Origin: Trichaptum fuscoviolaceum
Taxonomy: Eukaryota; Basidiomycota; Agaricomycetes; Hymenochaetales; Trichaptaceae
Direction: 5' to 3'
Length of the DNA stretch: 64,000 bases
Assembly (NCBI GenBank): GCA_910574455.1
Contig: CAJSYZ010000007.1
Location: forward strand, 4,831,974 to 4,895,973
This document shows, piece by piece, positions 1-12,960 of this stretch. The notes below the pieces were generated by a model. The model was not told the DNA's origin. It made no database searches and saw nothing but the letters and a program-made list of their open reading frames with translations. Each line of letters starts with the position of its first letter. The stretch's first letter is position 1. Both the position numbers and the translations under genes were made by a program.

Positions 1-119
1 CTATTTTCATTTCTGAAGTTAACGAAAGTCGAGGAACCATTTAATTTGAATCCTTGAGGGGCGCGAGAAAGATCCCGCTCGACGCCCTCCTTCTTGACGG
101 GACCTTTACAGACCGCAGT

Positions 120-3100
120 ATGAGCGGTCAGCAACACCCAAGGCATCATGGCACACCTTCAAATGACGACGCACCTCGTACAAGAAGCGCACTTCCTGAG
201 GCGTTGCAGCATCTCATTATGCACGAATCACCAGCCCCTCCTGAGGATCCGCTACAGGTTTTACAGACATCCTCCACAAGGTCCTTGACGAGTCTACCAC
301 CCTTGTCTACTATGAGACTACCCCGATATCCCCACCCGCAGCCTCTTCCGTCAGGCTCTGATTCCAGCGTACCGGCCATTGAACGAGGACCAAGCAATCG
401 CCCACATCCGACAGCATATCATTTTGAAGATGTGAATGAGAGGGAGCTTTCGCGCTTACCTCAAAGAGAAAGCATCGAACATACGAGCACCAGTCAAATG
501 TGGTCTGCGTATGGAAGAGACGAGACGATCCGCCCCTCAGCCTCACGATCCCAGACACACCCACAGATGCCATCCGAATTTGCGTCCTCATCAACTAGGA
601 GTGTCCGGCAGCCACCTTCTCATCTCCACCACCTGTTAACAAGTCAAGTTCCGGCACGCTCTCACAGTACCGATTACTACACGGATTCATCGAATGCTTC
701 AGCAGCCTCCAGCGGTGGCCGCCCTCCGCAATCGACTGCATCGTCCGGATCATCTCATAGGAGTGTGAGGGCGGAAGAATGGGCACGCGCTCGTCGGCCA
801 GACAGCGTTGGCTTGGATTCAAATTCTAGAATAGGGGATCAAAGCCACGCCTCGTCTTCGCGTACCTTGCTCAGTTACCACTATGGTTCACCGCGAAGGC
901 CAGAGCAGACAGAGATAGTAGAGCAAAGGCTTGTTCGGCCTAGGATTTCTGCAACAAGAGGAACTTTCAGGGAGTCACCTGGGCAAGAAAGAAGGGAAAG
1001 TAATGTTGGACACCGGTCTCGCCAACATTCAACTAGTTCAGCCTCCACTTCCGCACGAGACAGAAGTAGTAGCCCCGCAGGATTTAGAACGCCTTCTGCT
1101 GGACGTCCTTATCATCCTATCTCAGACCAACGCTCAGAACGTCCTCGACCTCGCCACTGTACGTCGATCGTTGCTCTTACGTATTCCTTACGACTGACTT
1201 CACATCCTAGCACCAATCGAAAATCTGGATGAGCCCCAATACCGTTCTTTAGCAAGTCGCAGATCGTCTTGGCTGGTAGAGGATGCACGTGAGTATAACG
1301 CATAAGTCGATGCAGCCGAGAATGAAGTAAACTGACTCTTAAATGTCTAATAGGCGAAATCCAAGCCAGAAGCGGAGGTGAGTCTTCTAATATCCCCGGG
1401 CGCTTATGTCAAGAATAGACTTCAGAGTTATTGATGGATCGACGTTCTTCTTTTAGATTCGGCTCTCTACTATCGCGCATCTGAAGATGTCTCCCCCTTG
1501 GAAAGAGACACCGCTCAATCAATATCTACCGCTCGAAGAAGGGGGGAGTATGAGGCTTCTGGATCAGGTAGCTCTAGATATGAGCCGACTCAAATTCAAA
1601 GTGAGTCCACGACGTCCCTCCTATGGTATCCAGAGCCACCAGATGGTGCGTTGTTGCTACTCTAAAAGTAAGGACATCGTCTGACTATCATGTTAGGCCC
1701 TCCTTTCCAATCGGCGCCAAGGTACCCAACAAGTGCTCTCGCCCGTGGATCTACTCCTGCGCGAAGCGTATCCTCAAATTACTTATCCCAGTATGAGACA
1801 CGTCAAGCTCGCCAAACAGTGCATCGGAGCTTCACAACTCCACTTCGCGGCTCACAACTACGTGGGCCGGGACAACCAGGGCAGGAGGAGCACCCTCTAC
1901 ACCCCTTGTCTCTATCGGCACTGACTTCTCGAACTGAAACGCAGAACCGCGCGGCAAGGGCACCCTCACACTTGTCCCAACTGTCACTCTCAGCGCCTAC
2001 ACCAGGGTATGCATCCAACCCAGCAGAAACACTTGAGGAACGCTTCGTTCAGGATTCTCCGGAGGTATCCCCGGCGACACACTCGCCTTCCCGCACAACA
2101 TATGATAGGGTGCAGGATAACATTTCGGAGGACCCGACGACGTACTCGCTTTCAGCGCATGTCAGGAGTCAGGAGCGCACTGTCGATGCACCTCCGGCGA
2201 CATACTCACCCTCCCGTGCAGAACGTGACGGCAGACAAGAGCATACCTCAACAGCGAGAACTCCGACAAGTCCTGAGGAAAGGCGGCCGCTCCTCCAGCC
2301 CGAGACAAGTACAGCATTGAGTCGGCCTGTGTATCCCTTTCCACCTGAAGCTCCTTCGAGGCTTACAGTGTCGACTCCGTACCCTGTGCCAGGTCGTCCG
2401 TCGCCTGTCGATCACCAATCTCCATCTTCAGCTAAACGTGCAAAAACGAATAGCTCTCCGGCTTCGTCATTTGATCTTCACGACTACGTGAATTTATCTT
2501 CCTCCCCTGCTGAAACAGCGTCAGGTGCTGGAACGTCTGTACGATCTACTGGGCTTTCAGCGCGACCTCAGCGCACATCTACTCCATTAGCACCTCCTGA
2601 AGCCGTCGGTGCCACCGGAAAGCGCAAGAAGTCGCCGAACTCGAAGTCAGAGACGGGGAGGTCGCGAGCTAAAGGCAAGAAGGCGGATCGATCTTCTGAT
2701 GTTGTACCATCCACTTCGACATCTAATGTTTCCCATCGTCCGACGGAAGCTGAATTAGCCCACATAGCCGCGTTCTCTGGGGATTTCTTGCCAGATCGTC
2801 AATTCTCCGACTCAGTACCAACCTATCCTTCTGAGGCTCAGTCATTTCAACAAGAGCAATCTATCCACCCCCAACTTCTGCACGTCCCCACACCTCAGAG
2901 GTCTAGTACATTGGATGTACCAAGACAGCACGATCCGCCTCCCCCCTCTAGAGAAGCTGGTTCGTCACGGGTGAGCCGACGCGACGTCAAAGGCAAAGGC
3001 AAAGAGTCGACGAATGAAAAATCACCCAGCGATGAGACGGACTCTTACGATCAGAGCTCGGAGACAGAGTTGTTAGACAGCAAAGGGAAGAGGAAGAAGA

Positions 3101-5285
3101 CGGGAGCGAAGGGGAAAAGGGGTGAGGAAAGGGAAGGTTCAGGACCTGCGGAAAAGCCGTTGTTTGCCTTAGGCTCAACGCCTACAGCTGATGAGACGCG
3201 CAGAGGACGAGTGAAGATTCCTGTCGCATGCGAATTCTGCAGAAGTATGTTTCACGACTTTTCTTTCAGCAGCTCATCATTGATCTAATTTTTTTAGAAC
3301 GCAAAATGCGTTGTGACGGTCACCGGCCATCCTGCGACAACTGCATAAAGAAGGCCTCCGAACCATGCTCTTACGTGGATGTGGTACGTAGGCGGGGACC
3401 GGGCAAGAAGACGAAGGGCGCGTCGGCGAGGGAGAAGGTGTCGAATAAACGCACGCGCGAGACGGAGAAGGAGCAGAAGAAGAAAGAGGCAGAAGAGGCG
3501 AAGAGACTAGAAGAGCTAAGGAAGCAAGAGAAGGAAACCAGAGATGCCGAAATTGAACGGGGGCTTGTGAATCTACGCGACACCCTCACAAGGATGCTTT
3601 CACCTGAACAAGATACTCGGTCTGGTCAAAGTCAGCTAGTACTCCCCCGCTCCCTTCTCGCTAGCCCCTCCAATGCTCCCGAGACAACTGGAGATCGCCT
3701 GAATCTCTTCTCCGCTCTTTCCCCACTCAGTCCATCGCTTCCGTTGCCCTCAGCGCCGGGAGATTTGTCGAGTTTACGGATGCCCGAGCCTATGACTTTA
3801 GGTTTGCCGGATGAACTACAGACAAGTATGCCGTCTCCCTTCGCACCGGAGTTGATGGACGTGCGAATGGCATCACCTCCTGCGATGTCCCCGACTTTCC
3901 TGTCGCATTCTCCGCCTCATTTCCCCTCTGAGATGTTATTTACTCAGACACCGTTATCAAGGCGAGAACCGCAGTCTTACCGTGCGCGAGAGACGAGGCA
4001 GAACCCGGGGAACTCGACTGCCCAGCAAGCCCGGCAAGGACAGCTCGGAGATCTGCATCCAGTTTCTTCGAGTTCGGCATCGCGGTCTTCCACTCATAGG
4101 TCCAGGGAGGTATTGACCCCGCACTCTTCCGTCACCAGCACAAGCGTCAGAGTGGATAATGCGTCAGGGCATACTTCGCGTACAATCCCCACGCCGGCAC
4201 AGTTACTGAGCGCAACTTCAAGCAGCCTTTCCACCACATCACCTGTTGCCACAGTGCCCAGCCAGGCTCGTGCAACTGAACCGTTATCTAGTTCTTTGCC
4301 GATGCTGACATCTGAGCAGGTGGAGGCAATCGCTAGGCAAGCTTTGGGAGCACGAGGCCAAAGGGATGCGGCGGGGGAATCGAGCGCGGGCGTAAGGTCG
4401 GATACTTCTTCGCGAGGGGGGCGTTCTGGCATTCCGGCAAGTCGTCCGGGACAATCACAAACTCAATCTGTTGCCGGGCTATCTTCATCTGCTCCCGTCG
4501 CCAGCGCACAGCGTCCCAGCGTCAGCGGACAAGCATCTGGCTCCGGGTCTGAGTCTGCATTAGCCTCCGCATCTTCTAGGATCAGGGAGCTTGACTCCAT
4601 CAGCGAATTCCGTACCCCTGTAGGAACAGCGTCAGCGTCAACCCTTACAACGTCTGAAACAGTAAGACAAAGTAGCGAAGATGATACGAACAAGGGCAAA
4701 AAGAAACACACGAGAGCAAAACGTCGGCGAGAGGGCGGCGATCCCTCACCTTCCTCAGACTCTATTCCCAATGTTCCCATCCCTGCTTCCGAGGCGTCTA
4801 TGTCCCAGTCGGCTCCAATTGTTCCGACGATTGGATCGGTATCAGAAGCACATCATGTAGGTGTTTCAACTCGACAGCTCGAAAATATGCGACGCGAGGA
4901 AGGTCATGGTCCTCAGGCTGGTATTCCGCATCTTCCGCGTGCTGGCGACGACAGCCGAGGTGGGGATAATTATGGATCGTCGAGACCTTCGTCGTCGCGC
5001 CCTACGATTGGGCAACGGCGTGGGCACGATGATTCCTTTGGCGTACATTATGGTGGGTACGAGGCGCACGAGGGGGACCCAGTGAGTGGGGAGAGGCCGA
5101 GCAAGCGCGCGAAAGAAGACACAGAAGACGAGCATACGAGAAGCGAGCATCCCTCCTCATCTTTTGCGCCATATAGGATACAGCGTGCGGGACAGAGGGG
5201 AGAAGGAGAAGACACGGAACTGGAGGATGGTGAGATTCGCGAGACTGCTACCGATCCGAGCACTGGGAAACGTGGCAAACCTTGA
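120..5285 (+). CDS. Zn(II)2Cys6 fungal-type transcriptional regulator, very long and mostly disordered
   Basis: A probable DNA-binding regulator acting in the nucleus. Six exons splice cleanly: 120-1158, 1211-1288, 1354-1377, 1457-1645, 1697-3244 and 3298-5285. The phases run through to one stop and give 1,621 residues. The ATG at 120 is the first methionine of the open frame; upstream codons are open but lack ATG. A binuclear zinc cluster starts near residue 955 with spacing C-x2-C-x6-C-x6-C-x2-C-x7-C (motif CEFCRKRKMRCDG), followed by a basic RRRGPGKKTKG linker typical of basidiomycete members. The cluster is split by the last, 53-nt intron. The rest is Ser/Pro/Gln-rich low complexity, with a charged, coiled-coil-like stretch just after the cluster (rich in K and E). 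No fungal-specific TF middle homology domain is recognised. Known: such clusters bind CGG half-sites. Inferred: target genes unknown. Odd: the cluster lies mid-protein rather than N-terminal. Confidence 0.82.
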
Positions 5286-6758
5286 GAGCCCCGACGTCGT
5301 CGTTGTCGTTGGCAACGAGAAGTTTATTGTCGATCTCCTGTGGGCGAGCTCATCGTGAGTGTCGGTTCACTCTTGTCGGTTCACTCGAGGCGGTTGGCGA
5401 GTTGAACCGACCTCACACATTCACGAGGCTGCTACCGACCAGAGCAGGAGTATCTTGAGACCCTTCGTCGTCGTCGTCATCGAGGAGAATGCAGGCGTTG
5501 TTGATCGAGCTCATCGTGGTTGTCGGCAAAGAGAACCAAACTCTCTCACATCTAGCGCCCACAGTTTTACGTCAAATTTAGTTGTGATTTTCTCGAGTAC
5601 GCTGGACGACTCAATAACTCTTTCCCTACTCCCCCCTCCACCTCACAAACGACCTTTCATACCCAAGGATCTGATGTTTATTGTCTTACTTATTCACATT
5701 ATTGATTATTCCATCATTTATTCTCTCATTCATCCTTTTTTTCTGACAGTCTTCTGATCTGATCTCTTTCCTACTTGCACTTCTCTACTACTATCCTAAA
5801 CCTACTTACTACCGCGATGACAGCGTATGTTTGAGCATCGTCGTCGTGGTCTCCCAGGAGTATCGTATTATTGAATCTAACTCTTGATTTATCCTATATC
5901 TCCTGAATCTTACTCAAATGTATTTGGTACAGATATATCTTTTATATAACATAATGAATAGCTCCCACTGCAGTGTATTCCCTACCCTTCAAGTTGCAAA
6001 GCTGCTAATAATATATGTTCGATTGACTTGTCTAGATGGCGGAAATATAGGAAGACAATCGTAAAGAGATCCATCTTTGCTGAGGGGAGAAGGCAATGTA
6101 CATAGGCATTATTCAGTAAGTATATTCCGAACCGTTAAGCTGCACCGCCTGCTATGTAGGTGTAGCACCGCAAACTTGAGTGATAATTGTAACTTCAAGC
6201 TTGTCTGACCGCTTCCTGAGCGCTAACGACTTCTCAGAAGTTCAGGCTGTTTCAGGCTGTTTCAGGCCGTTTAAGACTTTAAGTGACGCTACTCAAAAAT
6301 CGATTTCCTGATCCGGTTCCAGCTCGCCTGTGACTTTTACCTTCAGTTTGAAGCACCTTACTTCGCTCTCTTCATCAAGACTATGAGTGTTCAAAGCCTT
6401 CAACACGACTGACACAGAGTAGCTTGCCCAAGGCTGATACCCAATAGCAGGCTTTTAAAATCCGGATTATAAGTATGATGATTCAAAGAGCTTACGGTCA
6501 ATTCGTCCTTCAAGTTAATGATTCTCTTCTTTCATTTTCTCTTCTCTTCCAGTGGGCTGCCAGTGTGGCCTATGTCGCCCTTACGCCTGAGCTTGTAAAG
6601 TGGCAGCTTGAAACGACGTGCATGCGCCTGCATTCAACTTTTCAATCCATCAGACTGCCGCCGGCGCCAGTGCCAGTGCTCGGTGTTCGTATTCGGACGG
6701 CATTACAAACTCGGACTCGGAGTGTCCTGGGGTTCACTGATACGTGGGCACGGTTAGG
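5286..6758. other. Gene-free 3' flank of the Zn2Cys6 gene
   Basis: No convincing coding region. About 5,235-5,370 and 5,420-5,530 look like an imperfect duplication sharing a GCTACCGA-type start and CGTCGTCGT runs, overlapping the end of the upstream gene. Near 6,240-6,270 a 10-bp unit (TTCAGGCTGT) is repeated about three times. The rest looks like UTR and spacer. Confidence 0.5.
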
Positions 6759-7139
6759 TGTTGACTTTCCGCCGCTGGTCCCTGAGACCTAAAAGGAAAG
6801 TGCGCCCAAAACAGCGGTAAAGGACTTGCCAATGCACAGCATCAAACCACTCACCATCGACTGTGACAGAGCACCCTTCCTATCCTCCCTCCACCATCTT
6901 TCCCTCCACCTTCTACTAATCTGCATATAATAGTAGTGTCACGTTATATCTCCCTATCAAATTATTAACTTCAATGTCTTTATGTCAAAAATGCACATTC
7001 TGTTAATTTTTAAGTGCAAATGTGGTTTTCATTCCTCCGGAGTTCAAACCACCGGCATGAGTGTGCCGGAGGTCAAAGCCGCTGTTTTGGGCGCACTTTC
7101 TTTTTTAGGTCTCAGGGACCGGCGGCGGAAATTCAACAA
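6759..7139. mobile_element. Foldback (MITE-like) element with about 55-bp inverted ends
   Basis: The stretch 6,759-6,817 is the near-perfect reverse complement of 7,079-7,137; both contain GGTCCCTGAGACCTAAAA-like and GTGCGCCCAAAACAGCGG-like words. About 260 bp lies between the arms and holds a further small hairpin (CCTCCGG...CCGGAGG, 7,034-7,072). There is no coding capacity, so it would be non-autonomous. I could not define a target-site duplication. Its right end touches the outer edge of the large inverted duplication. Confidence 0.6.
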
Positions 7140-10100
7140 CTGGCACGGTTACAAGCGGTTGTTCAAGCGATGTCACACCGCGTGACCCTCCTTCAAGTAT
7201 CCCGGGCCTCCCGGATGCCAGGCTCTATACCAGTGGCTTACTAACTGGGCTATCATGATCAGCCCCGAAACGCACGGTCCAGGATTCGAATCCCGCCGCC
7301 GCCGTGAAATAAAACATAAGTACAACATATTGCCACAAGCCACCTGCTCAAGTTGCCATGGTCTTTGCCCGCACACACTACACACCGTCCCGTCCCTCCG
7401 AGCCCCACCCGGTGCCAGTCTCCCAGGTCTCCCAATATGCAGTATGCTGGTGAAGTTTTCCGAAAATACAATACAAATGCAATGCAAGACGCTGGAAGGT
7501 CGAGTACCCAGGGATAGTACGGGTCACGGAAAAGAAAACATTGTCACCAACTAGCAACTCAGGCTACCAGTGGCACGCATCGGCAATAAAAAAAAATTAA
7601 CCTCAAACGATCAAAACGCACATGACTCGAACCTGGATTCTGCTCGAAGTCAGAATCGGACGTCCGGGCGTTCGTCCACTCTGGGGAGCACTCTGGGTCC
7701 GAGATTTAGCCAGCTCCCGGGCGCAAACTTGAATGCGGTCGCGATTTGGCAATTGCGGAAGCGGGACTCCCTTCCTCCTTATTCCCCTCCCTTCTTTGCG
7801 ACTTTGTGACCTTTCGGCGACTAGAATTCAATAATGGATGCCAAAAAGACTACAAGTTATACACAGTATATATTACATACACACATACATTGGCTTATTG
7901 ACCCCGGATTGTTATTTAGGCGCAGACGCTGGATATATCCGCGAGACGCGAGACACGACGCGCCAAGAGACGAGACGAGGAATTCAGGGTCACACAGATG
8001 CACGGACAAGCGCAAGATCGTCTCTGCACGATCATCGCAGCTCGCTCGAATCGGACGCCTGGCGCCGCATTGGCGTTGTGGAAGATCAGAATCAGAAGTC
8101 TTATGATAGATCACCCTCGGAATCTCAATCGCATCCTACCCCGTTTTTCATATGTATTTTGTCCGTTGGCGACCCCGAGTCCCGGCCGGCGGCACCATTT
8201 TACACGGTAAGAGTTGAATCTCCGTGGCAAGTGTCTAATGAAATGAAGAGCGGGCTTCCACCCATTCATAAAACACACGGGGCCCGGGGAAGACAGATCC
8301 GGAATTAAGCGCACTTTGTTGCCATTGGTATCGCCATTGGTACATTATATATATACACGTATACACATCCAGCCAGTCCAGCGAATGAGGTGCGCCAGCG
8401 CGCAAGCTTCGCGAATTTCGGGGTGGGTCAGTGCACAGTGGCAACGAACTCGGATGTATGTCAATGGTCATAGATATGATTTACTATCCTACCTGGCCGC
8501 ACCTTAAGCCTGCCTTGCGCTTATGCTTCCTCTTCTCCTCTTCTTCCCCACCCGGATGCCACCGCCGGAGACGGACACGTAGACTCTCGACGCGAACCAA
8601 CTGGCCTATATCGACCCCGAGATCGGCGCTTTCAGTGCGGAGGGAAGGTTTTACCTTTCTTCTTTGTACTTTATATACTTTTATCACAGAACGTTCACGG
8701 TTCGCCGGGTTTCCGAGTCCCGAGTTTTGAGTCCCGCGTCCGCGTTTACTTATTCTCTTATCCAGCACCAGCACGTTGCCGACACGTGTCTCGATCGCGA
8801 TCGCAACCCACTGGCACTTGCCGGGAGACCGTGACCATGATTTCCGTGACCCGTTCTGAGATCCAGTACGTAAGCAATTCAATTGCATGAGTCTTGTGCT
8901 CTGTCAACTTGAAGGGTGTCGCGGCGCTGAGAATTGTGAACTGTGGGCTGCCAGTCTGAGTGGCGAGCGGGCGAGCGGGTGACGAAGAGGGCGAAGGGAC
9001 GAATGCACCCGTGGTGGGCTACCGTGACGGAGCCGGTCACGGTCACGAATATGGAAACATCAAGCTAAAAGGAAAGGCCACGAGCCCGGAGTCCGAATCA
9101 CGAGTCTCCGAATTGAGCCAATGCACGTGCTACGGCATAAATGAATTCGGAGTGAGCGCCAAAGCTGCAAAGGATCTGCGACGCGGCACGTGGCCATCAC
9201 AGAAATTAGAAGCGCTGATACTTCGATGCTTCGATGTTTCGCCGGGCGCTTCGAACCCCTGGCCGGAGTCGGGCCAAGGTACGCGGTTGTTACTTCTTAT
9301 GCCAGTCACGGCATTGTTTGTTTCCGCTCCGAGTCCGAGTCCGTCACTGGCAGTGGCACACTGACAATGCTTCGCTGGCCGTGGCCGCCTTCTGCAGGGA
9401 AACGTGCGCGAAGCAAAGCGTGTTTTGGAGGGGGGGGGGGGAGGTCGGAGCGATCCAGACTCAAGAATCGAGAGAAATAGAGTAGGAATAGGAATACGGA
9501 GGAAGCAACGCTTTTTCAGGATGCTTGACGTGCACTGACTAGCGCTCACAAAAAAAAACAGAAACATATATATTGTGAGTATTATACATGTACATGATAT
9601 GTATACCGTATCATGTGTACAATGTCGGGGCTCGGAACGGACTTGGGGACGGAGGGGGAGGGGGGAGGTGGAGGTGGAGGTAAAGCGATTGTCCTACCCT
9701 GTCCTGCCTTGTCCATTATTAGCAAAGATGTATCGGGCGTGCTCAGTAGGATGAGCGTAAAAAAGGGGGGGAGCACATTGCGACGGAACTGCGGGACTAC
9801 GGGACGGAAGAGCAGAAGAACACTGACCACAGACCGCAGAACGCAGAGAAGCAGAAGCAGAAGAAGCATGCCAATGTAGGTAGGAACGGGTAACCATCCA
9901 TCCTTGTATGATTAGATTATAGCAAGGGAGCTTGTAATACAATACAGACACACACAAGAAGAAGAAAAGAAAACAATAGGGTTGAGCCAGAGGGGATCGA
10001 TTTATGTATGTATGTCGTATATTACTGTATACTGTATACTGTGTGAACTGTATGTACTGTATCCGAGTCATGGTCATTCAGATTGCCTGTTGCTTGTGTA

Positions 10101-12960
10101 TAAGAAAGAAGAGAAGGATGAGTTAAGGACTCCAGAGAAATCAGAACACAGGACATGAAACACGGATTATGGACACGGAATAAAAGGTGGAAGGAAGATT
10201 GAGGGAGGGGGTTACACGAACACAAAACAAAGGATGGAAGCACACACAAAATAGGGTAGGGGTAGGGGTAGGGCATGTCAATTAAGGAGACCACCAGGAA
10301 TGTAAAGCGATGTAAAGCAATAACAGAAGAGAAGAGAAGAAGAGAAGACGCATCGGCGAACTGTCCATGGAACGTAACGTGGTATAGTACTCGAAACTGA
10401 ATCAGAAAAAAGTGTAAAAGAAAAAAATAGGAAGTAAACAACTCTAATTCTACTGTCGTATCACAGGAAGAAACGGAACAACACCGTGACAACGGCACGT
10501 GGTACCCCTCTGGCAATTCGTTCTGGGACTTATCCAGACTTCGTCGCAGAAGCTGAAGCTGTTGAAACTTGAAGGAAGCCCGCGGACATTCGGAAAGTTT
10601 GGAAAGGGGGAGGAAGGGGGGCATGGGCTGTAGGACCCTCATGCGCTCGAGCGCACGTCCACGAGCGGCGGCTCCTCGCTGCCACCGTGCCCCTTCCCCA
10701 CAAAGTCCACGCGGAGCTTCTTGTTCGCCGACACCGTCGCCTCACCGCCGTCGTTATCCTCCGGGAGGCTGCGCTTCGCGGACCCGGGCGGGGACGAAGA
10801 CGAACCGCCAGCCTCGCCTTTCACCTTCACGAGCGCGTTCTGCTGGTATTGCTCCCGTTGTCGGTCTTGTTGTTCGCGTTCGCGTTCTCGTCGTTCGCGT
10901 TGTTGTTCCCGATCTCGTTCCCGCTGTTGCTGCAGTTGTTGTAGTTGAGGATGTAGATGACTTCGATTATTCTGGTGATCCGTGAGCAGCGACGGCGTGC
11001 TGGGCCGTGTCTGCCCGTGGATCTGGCCATGACCCTGGCCGTGGGCATGCGCGTGCGACAGTGTATGTGCGTGCGGGGTAGTAGAGCGCGCCTCGTGCGG
11101 GAATGCCGCGTCGATGGGGCTGTTTTGGGACGACGACAGAGCAGTCGTCGTCGTCGCTTCCTGCTGCGGCGTGGCTGCGCCGTTATTGCGCCTGCCACGT
11201 CCAGTGCCGTTGGCGTTTGGCTCGTTGACATAGTTGCATGGCAGCGAGCGCCGCTCACAGCTCGAACAGGAGGGGTGTTGGCCGTCGCACTTCGTTTTGC
11301 GCGCTACAGATGAAAAGTCAGAGGACATCCCGACCACCTTGCAAAAAAGTGAGAGCTCACCTCGGCAGAAATTACAAGCAACGACCTTTGGTCCATAGTT
11401 CGAGGCCGCCCGAGCTGTGATCCCACGGCGGCTCGGCGCTGGCGCGCCTGCTTTCCTGGAGGGTGTCTTCGATCCTCGGCCGCCGCCCCGCGCAGAGAGT
11501 GACGTCAGCGGTTCCGCGCCATCGTTCGCAGGGCGAATCGGGACAGGCGCAGACGCACTCCCGCCTTCAAGCGGGGACACCGTCGTGCCCGACGACGACG
11601 ACGAAGCAGATATCGCAGGCGCGACCGCGCCCGAGAACGGCAAGGGCGCGAGGTGCGTCTTGTCTGTGTACTGAGGATACCCGCGCACGTCGAGCTTGGC
11701 ACCATTGGGCGGGGCGGGGCTGAAAGTAAGCTCCTGCTCGCGCGAGCCCGTGCCCGGCCTGAACTTCCCTTCGTCCGCGTCGTGTGGGGACATGAGCGTG
11801 TCCGCGATCATCGAGTCTACGTTCGAGCTCCTCCTGCTCGGGCCATGCGGTTGTTGAGGTGCGTGGGGTTGCATGAGGGCGGGAGCAGGTGGGCGCGCAG
11901 GGCTCGACCCCGCGCTCTGCATGATCTTCATCTTCTCGCGCGCCTCGTATCCCCTGCCTTCGTCACCACTCGACGACGAGCCCGCGCCATACGCGATATC
12001 CGTGCCCTCCCCTTCTCCATCGCCGTCGACATCGCTTCTGCCTTCACGGTCTGACGCACCAGGCACAGAGAGCGATTGTCCCGAAGTATTGCGCTGCCCT
12101 GCTCCCTGAGCCGTTCCCTGCGTCTGATTTTGCCCTTGGCCGCGCGGAACACCACGGCGCTTGCTGTTACTAGTATAGTCGCATGCTTGAGAGCGCTTGA
12201 CGCATTGGCTGCATGAAGGGCGGCCGCCATCGCACTTTAGTTTTCGCGCTGGGGGTAAGTATTAAATATAATAGTATAGTCAAGTAGAATGAGCGAAATA
12301 ATGACACTCACAACGACAGAAATTACACGCAACAGTGATCTTCTTGTTCTTCTGCTTCGAAGCGTCTGCTGTGAAAAAAATCTGTCTCAGTAACTCTTCG
12401 CATCCATCATACACAAAAAAAAAAAATAGAAAGGAGATAGTACCAAAGCCACTCAAAAAAAGAACAGCCCAGAAGCCCAAAAACACAGACTAATCACTCA
12501 CCAGGAGAAATACTCCCCCTATCCGCATTTCCAGAGATGTTATTCGGGATGACGAGCTGCGTGTTCATATGAGGGTGCGGCGGAGGCATGGCGATCCTGC
12601 CGCTCCTCACTCCACCCATCTCCTCACGTTCACGGTCGCGGTACTCATCCTCACGCCCATAGACACCGTCGTGCATCGCCATGCTCGGAAGCGGCAGACC
12701 TGCGCCAGGATGCTGCAGCCGCACACCACCGCCGGACACGGGCGTCGGCAGCAGCGCAGAATGCACCGCGTCCGGGCTACCCGCCGACGAACCCGCGCTC
12801 ACACCCACTGGATGCGTGCGCAAGCGCTGCTGCTGCTGATGTTGATGATGCTGATGAGCCCGAACACGCGCCTCGAACTCGAACTCGTCCACATCCGACG
12901 TCACGGCCGATAGCGGCGGGAGCTGCTCGCTCCCTCCTCCACTATTACCACCACCTCCTC
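7140..12960 (+). repeat. Left arm of large inverted duplication (IR1)
   Basis: Reverse complement of 21,290-27,430, colinear over the whole length with substitutions and indels. Matching landmarks: the tRNA-like B-box stretch (7,270-7,310 against 27,205-27,240), the TATATAC/Zn-poor stretch at 8.6-8.8 kb against 25.8-26.0 kb, the 3' flank of the regulator (9.9-10.6 kb against 23.9-24.6 kb), and the regulator itself. From 7,140 to 10,638 the arm has no gene that I recognise. It holds dispersed GCCAGTG and TCCGAGT words, a short TAGGGG run near 10,254 and TACTGTA runs near 10,025-10,060. Confidence 0.85.
7190..7312 (+). other. tRNA-like relic with Pol III B-box-like word (left arm)
   Basis: GGATTCGAATCCCG at about 7,281 resembles the T-arm/B-box of a tRNA. 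It is preceded by CGAAACGCACGG and followed by an A-rich stretch, as in a tRNA-derived SINE or decayed tRNA. I could not fold a convincing cloverleaf, and there is no clear A-box. A diverged partner lies in the right arm. Confidence 0.25.

Noticed and set aside
10254..10275. Run of TAGGGG-like repeats resembling telomere sequence
   Set aside because: Only about three units, and present at the matching place in both inverted arms; too short for an interstitial telomere.
11653..12054. Long plus-strand open frames opposite the regulator exons
   Set aside because: Antisense shadows in GC-rich coding DNA; no family resemblance, and the minus strand explains the region with phased exons.
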